A DNA stretch of 64,000 nt from the NCBI GenBank assembly GCA_951217055.1, contig OX578277.1:68210455-68274454 (forward strand), written 5' to 3'. Both the position numbers and the translations under genes were made by a program. Below the pieces are notes generated by a model, which worked only from the letters and a program-made list of their open reading frames with translations, was not told where the DNA came from and searched no databases. Below are positions 35,943-47,900 of the stretch, piece by piece. Position 1 is the stretch's first letter. Each line of letters starts with the position of its first letter. The DNA comes from Gerris lacustris. Taxonomy: Eukaryota > Arthropoda > Insecta > Hemiptera > Gerridae.

Positions 35943-38900
35943 GTGATAATGAAAAAAATATTAAATAAATGTATTACATTTATTTTTTTAAAATAACCAT
36001 TTTACTCTACGTAATTACAGTCAAGCATAATATTATTTATTACGGGGTTAACTGTTAAATGATTTATTGAACTACTCGATTTACTCTTATGTTTTAGTAT
36101 TTCATGTCCTATATTGCACGGAGACATGTTATTAATAAATTATGATTTCAAATTACTATATTGTTATGGTTTATTTTGAATCACACACACTAAATATGTG
36201 ACAATATAGTTTAAATTAAGGTAAAAAAAAAAAAAAACAGAATTACACAAATTAATATTAATTTACATTTTTCTTTGTATTCGCTTTTTAATTTTTTTCT
36301 GTTATTGTAATTATGATTATGCATATTTTACAATCTTTATTTAAGAATAAGTGATTTTAATCTAGTGATGAGGCCAATAAAGATCTAACGCATAGAAAGG
36401 AAACCTTGGGGAAGAATACATAACATAATACTGGCATGTTACTCCAATGAAATTAATTGTACATATATGATGTATGTTATGAACATAAAGTATACATTAT
36501 GTCTAAATGGATGTACTTATGTAATAAATTTGTTATTTACCTGATCACAAACAATAACAAGTGCAGTTAACAATAATACGATTAAATAATATTAAGTATA
36601 AGGAGTATATTGCTTCCGAGTTTACCGAAGGTAACGGAAGCTTTGTGTTCACTTTTGAGAAGGAAAAAATTGTATGTCTCCGATTTTAAACCAACAGCGA
36701 CACCGCTATGAAGTGTTAAAGATCGCAAAAACTATTAATGGTTTTTACACAATAAACAATATAACAATAAAGTAATAAAACAAAAATGTTAATGTTAATA
36801 TAAAAATAATAAAGTACATGATAGGAGGCGAGGAAGCTATGTGCCACACTTGACCAATCAATGTTTTTGTTAAAATTGAATATAACATGGAAACTATATT
36901 GAAGTATAGTAATATGATAAAATACATCTAATATAATTTAATAAACTTTTGGTACGTTCTAATATAATTGTATACCGTCCCTCGAATAAACTCCTTACGC
37001 TGAGTGGCCACCGGAAGCTGAGTGGAGTGAAGCGGAGTTGTGTCCAAGGATCATGGCAACCGAAGTCAAGCGGAGTCACCTTGACTCCGCTCCTCTTTCG
37101 TGTCGTGGACTAATCTAATCCTCCCAAGATGTTTCGACCTACGAAATGTATATAGTTTGTGCGTAAGTTCAGAATCCGATGATTCTGAAACCGACTTTTC
37201 TCTTGCGGCTTGTGTCGCTATACTATATTATGTATTAATATATATATATAAGACAGAGTGAAAAAGTCTTTATCTGAGTAGAAGGAGTGATTTCGTATAA
37301 TTTCACACCCTTTTGATGATCTAAAATATAAACCATGAACAGTTTAAAGACTATTTCCGTAAGATACGTCCTCAGTTTAATGAACATCTGAAATAAGAAA
37401 AGATTACCAACAGGATGTGATACAAACTATCGGAGGGCCGTAACAGCTGAAGTAATACCACTTGCTTAAATACGCCAGCACTGATAACTTAGTTTTTATA
37501 CATTATTTATTTTCCTTCTTCACAATAATATTATTGCGATGGGTGGAGGGGGGAGCAGAGTCAGCTTTTATAGCTTACAAAGAAAGCGGAGTCAAGATGC
37601 GCCGCAAGACTCAACTCAACTCCGCTCCGCAACCAGTGGCCACCCTCCCTTTAAAACAATGGGGTCCTATTTCACAAGCGGAGTCCGCTTAACTCCGCTC
37701 CGCTTCTGGTGGCCGCTCGGGATTAACCTAATGTGCATGGCTCTTTAAAATAAATTTTATATCACCATATTTTTAAAAGTGGTACAGCCTACTCAAAAAC
37801 TTCAGTTATTCACTAATTTGGATTAATCTCTAAAAACTGTTCTAGAATTGGCGTGAATCTAAATATATTCATTAAACTGTAAAAGTAAATTCTTCCATTG
37901 CATTTTGTAGGCCAATGATGGCTATGATCACAAGGTCGTTGAGTAACACTGTTCACTAATTCCACTTTCTGAAGAAATACGATTGTGATCGACGTGGTTC
38001 TGCCGTACATATACCTTATATGATTTGGTGGTTCCGACAGACATTTTTTAGCACTACTCATACTCAATATAAATCAACTCACACAATTATAGTAGATTTG
38101 TGATTTACAGTTAAGTGTTGAGTGATAACCATCATCAGCTAATTTCCAACTATTTAAGTAGTCTAACTTGTAACATGAATCGCAATCAGAATTTGGGTCA
38201 CAATCAGAAATTTGATTGTGCTAGTTGATTCGTCCTTAAGCAACATTCCTCGGATGTGGGTTAACTGAGGAGTTTTCATGACAAACAATTATCATTTATT
38301 TGTAAAACTCGCGACAATAATTTTGCTATGACTTTTAATGATGTCATATTTATTTAATCTTAAGACCGTTTATTCAATCCAGTTCTTTTGTACTTTTGTA
38401 TCAACATCTTTATAACTTAATTAATTTCAAATAATATTTTAATTTGGCTAGTACTTGAAACAAATGAGTGTCCGCTTACGTTGTATCAAGTTATCTAGCC
38501 ATAAGCCATATCAATTTCTTGATTTTTATGAGTACTCTAGCTGGGTTGACTATTAGCGAGCAAATGCTTTATATTTTTCTGAGTTTTACAACCATCTATA
38601 ATAATAATTATCACCCATATAAAAGAACTGAACCTATAATAATCTAGCCTGGCTGTGATCTCTTCAAGACGTGGTTTCATTTTTAGGGTTTAAAGAATAT
38701 AGAATACAGCTTTAAAACACTCGTACTTCGATGTAATGCTGGGCTTTAGCCTACTCAACGCCGTGTTTGATGAGCTACCTCACGCAAAGAAAGGAAACCT
38801 TGGAGCATCGGCTTTTCAAATGTTCGAAGAATACATTTCTTAACTAAACTGTCATGTTGCACCCATAAAATTAACATTGTACATTTGATTGCTGCGCATA

Positions 38901-41900
38901 CTTTAAATTTACAAGAACATTTAGTACGTTATGTATAAATGGATATACTTATACTCTAAATTGCAAGTGCAGTTAACAATAATAAGAATAAATAAAAAAC
39001 GATGCATAAAATCTGAAGTATATTTTTTAAATACACGTGACCATTCTTTTGTTACCATTGAATATGGAATGGAAACTATATTTAAGTCATGATAAAATTC
39101 ACAACTAATATATTTTACTAAGCTTTTGGTACGTAACTATCCACTCCTTATCAGTAGAGAGTAACGAATTGTTTTTTTCCATTTTTATTATTTAAAGAAC
39201 GCGCTAAAAATAAAATGAAATGATATACAAAAAATTGAGGCTGAATGGTGAATAATGATTAAAAAAATCAATGAAAACCATTTCATTAAAACCAGACATT
39301 TAAACCACCAGGTTTAAATGTCACAGAATCAAATTATAATTATTATTAACTACAGGAAACAGACAGAGAAAAATACACTCCAGCGCTGGGATTTGAACCA
39401 CAGGCCTCTATATTTCCAGTATAGCGCTCTACCAACTAAGCTACGCAGGAGAATGATTTTCTCTGACGTTATTGATACCTTATCCCGAATTTGAACTTGG
39501 TGGCCTTTGAACTGGTTCAAATCCCTTTGAACCAGTTAGACCATTGGTTCCCAAAGTGGGAGGCGCGCCCCTCAAGGGGGGCGTAGGACCTCGAGATTGA
39601 GATAGCTTTTTCGTCCGAACGTATAATGCGATTATATAAAAAACCAAATATCAAACAAGTTGGAGAACCTCACTGACGAATTCAACAGATACTTTCCTAT
39701 TACTTGTGATGACAACATTTACAGATTAACAATGGATCCTTTCAGTGTCAATATAGATTCCCTGCCCGAAACACTTCAAGAACAAGCTTTAAGAAATAAA
39801 AAAGGTCCTGTCCTGCTGCCGATTTTTATAAAATGGACAAATCATCGTTTTGGGTTAAGTATTAAAAAGTGTACCCTAGTATATCAAGCAAGCACTTCAA
39901 TTGCATTTACCTTTTTCAAGCACTAATTTGTGCAAAAAAGATTTTTCAGCACTTGTTGCAATAAAAACAAAGTATCGTGGCAAACGTGATGTTGATGTGC
40001 TTGATTTTCGTAGTGCACTTTCTAATAATCATCCAAGAATAGGGAATCTTGTATAACATAATGCAAGCTCATCCATCTCATAAGATCATCTCTGTAATAA
40101 GATTAACTTGTTTTTTCATTATCTCATAAAATGAGTGTAAGGGGGGGGGGGGGGGGGCGTGGGCCCCTGAGTTAGACCAAACAATCAGTTAGACCAACAA
40201 ATCAATTTGTTGGTCTAAGCTACAAAGGCCAGGTTTTCCCAGCTTCTATGAAACAAAATTCTGCTAGAACGGCATCAATTTTTAGGGGGTGACACAGGCA
40301 GTAAATTCCAACTTTAATAAAAATAAAAATGTGTCACATAGCTTCCTCGCATTCTATAACATACTTGAATGATGATGCCTTTACAAACCAGTAGTGTCTA
40401 ATGTATGTAAATGTATGTTTTGCGCATGTGGAAGAGAAACAAATAGGCGCAGAAGATTGAAACTTTATATGGGACCATAAGGGGCTAATTACGGCCTACC
40501 ATACAAATTTCATTATAAACGGAGGGTAGTTTTAAGATATGTTGGTTCGCAAAAGTTGAACGACACGAGACCAAAAATGTTCACTGATGTTAGAAACGGA
40601 TTTCTAAGTTTTTAAATAGGAGACATAAAAAAAAATTCGTTCTTCAGAACGATTACGATCACATAGCTTCCGGTACCTTTCAGTAAGAGCGGAAGCAATA
40701 AAAATAATGGAGTTCAGGGAAAATTTATTATCGGTTTCCAATGGGTTTCTTGATTTTTTGCATTTTCAAATTGTATCTTACGAGTAAAAATAAAATCAAT
40801 ATTATTATTGGTGTTATAAAAGTAGAAAGTAAATCATTGCAGAAACTAATTATTGTTTATTTGTGGGAACATGTCCTATTTTATCATATTTATTTTACAC
40901 ATTTCTACTCAATTTATTTTGTTTAGCAGTTTCTGCTACTAATCGTAGCAGTAAAAACATGCCTGAGGGGCGGACTTGTTATTATGTTATGAATTAATTG
41001 TAGGTGATTTATTAACATTACATACTTCAACACTAAAAGGTAATGAATGCACTGTGTGATTCGACTTTTTCCGTATTAAACGTTGATTGCCATTTGTAAG
41101 TTATTGTTTGTTTTCCTATTAGGCTTTAGATACATCCGATATACAATATTATCAATATGCGATACACAAGTTGGTTGTTTCAATATCGATGAAGTTCATA
41201 CTAATCATTATTTTTGAACTATTACATTGGAAGATAACGTGAGGAAATCATCTTAAGAAAAATTATACTTTGATTATACATTACGTAAACAATAAAGCAA
41301 TAATTGATTCCCAGATTTATCCCAACCATGAGTCCCATTCATAAAAAAGACTTGTGAAGATAATGTAAATAAGGTAAACATACAAGAGGATGGGTTTGGT
41401 TTAATATAATTTATTCTCAAATTCAAGAAAGAATTTTGCTTAAATCGTGAGTTCAAAAAAACATTGCAAGAACGGTAAAAAGTACCCTAGGAGTCTCATA
41501 TCCGTAAAATTTGAGGTAATAAATATGAAAAATTTGAGGTAATAAATATAAAAAATGTTGAGGTAATAAATATGAAAAAATTGAGGTAATAAATATAAAA
41601 AATGTTGAGGTAATAAATATGAAACATTTGAGGTGATATGATTTGAGGTAATAAATATGAAATTTCTGGGGTAATGATATGATTTAAGGTAATATATATG
41701 AAAAATTGGAGGTAATGATATGATTTAAGGTAATAAATATGAAAAATTAGAGGTTTCTTAGCCTGGAATCGGTGCCGGCGGGAAGAGCAACACCCGCCGG
41801 GGAGACCTTGCTGTTAATAGGAACAAATTGCAGAGCTTGAGTTCTTTGGTGGCTTTAACGTCACGAAATAAATCTAATAAAATTGTTTATAATCATTATG

Positions 41901-44900
41901 TTTTAGAAGATCTAAGTCCTATTTAATTATTTATTTACTAATAGGTTTTTTAATCTCTATTTCTTCCCCACCATAAATCTTATTTTTTTCTTGTTAAATG
42001 ATTGATCATACTTTAATTATCATTCATTTTTATTCACACATTCACACTGAGTTATTGTCTTATCAATATAATATGATAAGATAACGACTCATAGAAAAGA
42101 CGCATAAAGATGGTTTTTTGTTTAAATATATGAACTATATTGTGTGTAGTAGTCGTTTACTACAAGTGAATCGTAGTAATAGAAAGGCAAGATGGTATTG
42201 AGACAGTAAGGCGGCTGGTGTCTTCCTGCTTGGTAGTCTAAGTGACGACACTTCACTCAATGCTTCTGGTTTTTTACAAGAAGCATTAGCAAAGGCGAGG
42301 ACTGGTACCATTAGATAACAAGCTAACACTTCCTCCTTTGACTTCCCCTCCTTCCCTTTATACTTTCCCACGACAACTATCCATTCACTTATCTTCTTTT
42401 TTTTTTATATGTTTAAAAAACACCTAGTAGGAGTTTTTTTTTTAAGCTCTTACTACATAAAGGGGGTTGAAAAAGCTATAGAGGGGGGTTTTAAAGAAAG
42501 CTTAATAATTTGTGCATAAGAGAAGCAAAAAAGTGTTATTATTTCTCGTCCACTTCTTTATACCTCTCTTAAATAAACATACCCATAATGGTGTAGGCAT
42601 TTTAAGTTATTAGTGTTATCCTACAATAAGATTTATTAACAGAAATCTGATATCAATAAGTTATTATGTCAATATATTATTATTAAAAATTAAAGTCGAT
42701 CTGTAATGTATGTAGAGCTTAACTGCGCTGATCCGATTTCAATTAAATTTAATATACAAATTTAGCAGAGCATACCCCAAACCAAGAAATTAATGTTTGC
42801 TCTAAACGGTGGGCGTTGATCTTAAAACATTTTATTAAAATCCATAAAAAATCCCCCTTTAAAAAAACACATTTATGAAAGATAGAACATTTAAATATTT
42901 GTGTAAAATAAAATCATTTATACAGGGTGGGCCAAAAAACCGCACTTTTTTGAACACTTATAGCTCAGCCTCTTTAGTAGATAGAGATATGGTGTTTCGG
43001 GGTCTGAAAACTACATTCTTCTGCTTTAAATTTCATATCAATAACTTAAAAACTATTGGGTGAAAGCCATGAAATAACGGTTTGAACTAGGGTCTTAAAA
43101 AAAGTCGTTGTCCGGGTATTAATCTTGTCTGGTATTATACTTTTGATAGAATAAATTACCATATGGTGATGGGGGGGGGGGGGGGGTTCTTTGTAGGTAA
43201 GTGGGAGGAGTCCCTCAGTGTTATAACAAACATTGAAGATGTTGCCTGAAGTCTGGGCAATTCTCTTGCACGTTATAAATTGTTATCAAGGAGCGACGGG
43301 ACCGGGAAACATCTTGCATAAACGTTTAATTTAGCATTTGATCGTTAATTTCAGGCAAAATTGTGCTTAACCAATCTTTAATGTTTGTTATAACACTGAA
43401 GGACTCCTTCCAAATACCTACAAAGAACCACCCCCCCCCCCCCGACTTTTTTTAAGACCCTATTTCAAACCGTTATTGCGTGGCTTTCACCCATTCGTTT
43501 TTAAAGTTATATATATGAAATTTAAAATAGAAGAATGTAGTTTTCAGACCCTGCAAACCCCATATCTCTATCTAGTACAGTAGCTTAGATATAAGTGTTC
43601 AAAAAAGTGCGGTTTTTTTGGCCCACCCTGTATAATCGAGTTATCTCCCAAAACTTTAAAGTGCGTCCGCCATCTTTAATTTTTTAGGAGGGGGGGGGGG
43701 AATATATTTTTTAACTTTTCGGAATTTTACAATCGGCTTGGGCTAATTTCCCACCTAACACAAAAAACCGCAAGTCTCTAGGTGGTCTAGAAGTACCCAA
43801 ACATTTTTAATAGCGAGTCTGTGGGGTTTGTTTACGGTGGGTCAACCTAATTTTTTTAGGTTATGTTTTTTTATACTTTTTTTCATAAAATTGTTAATAA
43901 CTTTGGTTCTACTCAATATGTTTTGATGAAACCAAGCCTACAAATTGCGCAACATATTTGCGCACACCCCTGAAAAAAATTAATCGATTTCATTTAGCCA
44001 GTTTTGCGCCTATAAAGTCTGACTGGGACGACAGACGTACACACATACACGAAAAAAGTTAAGGTCAGATTCGGTTTTCGGAATGTGTAAAATGAGTGAT
44101 AAGAGACGGATCGTTTTTTAAAGTATCCAAAAAATTTTCAATTCTGACCAATGTACAGACAAAACTTTAATTTTATATATAAAGATATACCTACAACTTT
44201 AACTATTTTCGATTTTTTCTGTGCAGCAGTAATAAGCATGTAAAGAGTGATTGATCAAAATTTATTCTCTCAGTGGCACCATGACGGGGATAATCTTTAA
44301 CTTTAAAAGTAAATTAATTTAGCGTTGATGTTCTAATCCAACAACAGAAGTGACTAAGTATAGTTGGTACTGGATTTGGACAAGTTGTATAGTCACCTGT
44401 TGAAAGGGCAGATGTGCTCTGGTCAGAGCCCAGATTTCTAGGGACCTGAGGTACGAAGGGTGGCTACTGTCACCATCTGGTCGTACCACGCGTCCTTTAC
44501 TAATAGGCCTAGGGATTCACCCTTGTCACTGCACAGATAAAACCCTCGTTCTATTACACCCAGTTCCGCCCTTGCAACCCTCGACCAAACGAAAACAATT
44601 TAGCTATTATCCCTTGTTGAAAAACTTGACATGGTTAAATGCCTCACAACCATTCACTTCTATCTAACAAATCATTCTGTGAAAGGGTTCAGCTTTTTTC
44701 ATCAATCTCTCTTATTATGAAGTCAAAATGTACATACTGCTGAGTGAAGTACACTGTTCTATTTTATTACTCTGGATTTTATCGAGGGTAAATTATTAGT
44801 ATATTATTACTTTAGTAAGAATTGATTAAATTGTACTGATTATAAAGTAGAATATAAACGTTTAAAGTTTATCAGTGTATCCAAAAATTCTAAGTCTCTA

Positions 44901-47900
44901 AAATTAAAACCAAAAATTAGAAGGCATTTAGGGGTATTTTTTATTAGCTGGATAGTTCTAAGGTAGAAAAAACTATTAATCTCTGGAACCAGCGATTTAA
45001 TTTCCAATCTATCCTCCAACATAATATTAACAGCTGAAAAAATTTGAATAAGAAGCATCCTCGTTTATACTTATACTTTCGATGAAGTTCACTTACACAA
45101 AATGTTATTAAAATGGCATGTCAGTTATATTTTGTAACAAAGCAGTCTTCTACTCTACTCTTCTCAACTCAGTACTTCTACCTTAATATCACTTTTGGGC
45201 AAACCATTCACAAGGAGATATATTAAATTATAACCCAAAAATAATATCAGAATTTGCAAACTAAAGTGACGTTACAATATTGAACGCAAATAAATACACT
45301 AAGTTTCTCCACAATATTATTTATAAAATAATATTGGACAGTAAGTTTTCTTGTAGTATTATCGTTTTAATTTTTTAAGTTCATATTTCTCTTTTACTTA
45401 ATAAAGGCACTGACGACCATCTAATAGGTTGGCAGTGCTTTGCGGAAGTAAAATAAGCGGAAAGAGACTTTCTGACTTTTATTGATCATGGACTCCTCTT
45501 AAATATACGATTTGATTTATTGGAGGCTTCTTCATTAATAACTATACGTACGGTACTTTATGAGTTAATATAATTTGTACGCTGAATTGCTGCTACTTAG
45601 GAATAATTTATTTTTATTATTTCCTTTAGTTCTACTTCGAAAATTTGAAATTAATTGTGGAGAATAACAACTATCCGTTTTATCGTTTAAATTCGAGAGA
45701 AGTACGCCTATAGATTCATATTTATATTATATAAGTTCTATAAAATATGTTCTACACAACCGATTCGGATCCGATAATATCTTTTATATATAGGTTCCCA
45801 CAATATATATTAGAAATGAAGAAGACACAATTACAGTATGTAAGAGAACCTTTTTATATAGATGGTTTCAAATTTGAAAATAAGTTTAAAGGTTTGAAAT
45901 GTGTTTTCAATCCATCTATATACACGGTCTAATACGATTGGTGGTGATTAGATTGTTTGAATGTGTCGGATAGTGGTTACCTATAACCGAGGTGGACATT
46001 CAGGATTGAATAAGGTCCATTTAGTTCTGACTGACCCCCTACACTGTCGATTCAATAAAGGGAAAAAGACAATTTGTGGTTATCGACATTGACCGGTGGG
46101 GATAATAGCGGACTGGACATCTGGCCAAGGCAATTAACACCTTTAACTGTGGCCACCCGCAATAAAGCCGTATAGATGTAACAAAAAGCCACTGTTTACT
46201 ACTGACAGATTTACTGACCCTCTGATTCAATTGAAACAGTTCAATCTGACCGACGATTAATCAGGATATCAATCCCAATTCGTAATTACTTTAGAAAGCC
46301 TAAACCCTTTATAATTGGATAATTCAGTCGGAACAAAGATTTTTAGTCATTAAAGCTGATTTAAAACTGCTTTTATTGGTATAAGTATGTATATGTATTA
46401 AACCTTAAATATAGTGTAAAATTAAGTAATATTACTCTGATAATAATTATTTAATACTTATGTTTTAACTTATAGCATCCAGCTTGAATCCTAGACACAA
46501 TATCTGTATTTTTGACTAGTTATAACTCCGTTATTTTGGTCTATAATTCAAATATTAGTCTTGAGTAGTAATCAAGTATAATCATTCTTAATTAATTGGA
46601 TTATGTTAAATGTTGATCATTTTTGTTTAAAAATATGTATTCGCTATATTGTAGTTCCACTAAATATCAGTCGAAATATTCGTCTTGCTAGTAAACTGAA
46701 CTAAACCATCACAGATAACAACTGAGATAAGTGATTCTATAGAGTTTTGAAAAACTGATGATTATGTTAGTAGCCCTAGATTATGTTCATAAATTTGTTT
46801 TGAAAAATAGACGTTCCTCAAAACTTCTTCTTATTTCAAATGAATTCAAGATGTGATTTTAGTTATGTTGGGACGTAGTGTTAAATATTTAATACCTTAA
46901 TATAAGGCTGTATTTTAGAAGAAAAAAAGAAGGAGTGAGATCAAGGAAGAGGCTTTAGTCTCCCCTTCAAGAAGCATCTTAACCCTGCAGCCATTAAACA
47001 AGACAAAATGGCCGCTCCTCCCGTTCCTTTAACCCTCTATTTTACTATTCAACTTGAGAAGATTAGCACTGCTCACGATAATCTCTTCTTGTGCATTGTT
47101 TTTCAACAAGCTTTCTTTCACACTACATTATACCATAAAACATGATCATTATAACCATGATTCACGTTATATCTCATACATCATACTCTGATTTTTATTG
47201 AAGATCCCATTACAGATTCTAATCCCTACAATTCTAATGTCTACATAATTCCTCTTGCTGTACTATGCATATTGTTGAACATTTGTAGAAAAAAGTTTTG
47301 CCAAATGACTGTATAGACTCAATAAAAACTTTCAATGCCCTAGTTTTTTACATGCTTTAAAATTTTGTTAAATGATAATATAATAACGTAATGTCGAAAG
47401 TAAAATTAAATATATCATAAATCAATTTGTAGGATAAACAAGAGCTTTCTAAAAAATAAGAACAGCAGGTCTATTTTTCCAACAACGTTTGTCCACTGTT
47501 TTGTCTCCAAAGTATGTGAAATTATTTCTTCTTAAAAGATTTTGAGTTTCATAAATACATACAATATCAGTGATCTATTTAACAAAACATCTTGAGAGAG
47601 GATTTTGCCCTAAAAGCTAAAACTTAAGAAATCTAGCTAAAACTAAGTAGTAACGGTATTACATTACCTTTTTGTTTTCTATATTAAAAGCAGAAGGATG
47701 TGCATATTACCTAATTATTTATTGTCGTTTTCCCAAATTTATTATCCGTGAATTTACAAAAAATAGATAAAATTGATTACGGGTTTTAAGGGTAATTTGG
47801 TTCTTTTTATTTAAAATAAAAATAATCAAATTTGGATGCAATTATTTAAGACCAATAAACTTAACATTCTAATATTATAGAACTAATGTTTAACATATAT

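Noticed and set aside
39388..39443. Functional tRNA gene on the minus strand
   Set aside because: A and B boxes are present, but the T-stem is imperfect and the sequence has a SINE tail shared with other loci.
41505..41755. CRISPR-like array
   Set aside because: Short contiguous tandem units without unique spacers in an insect intron; it is a minisatellite.
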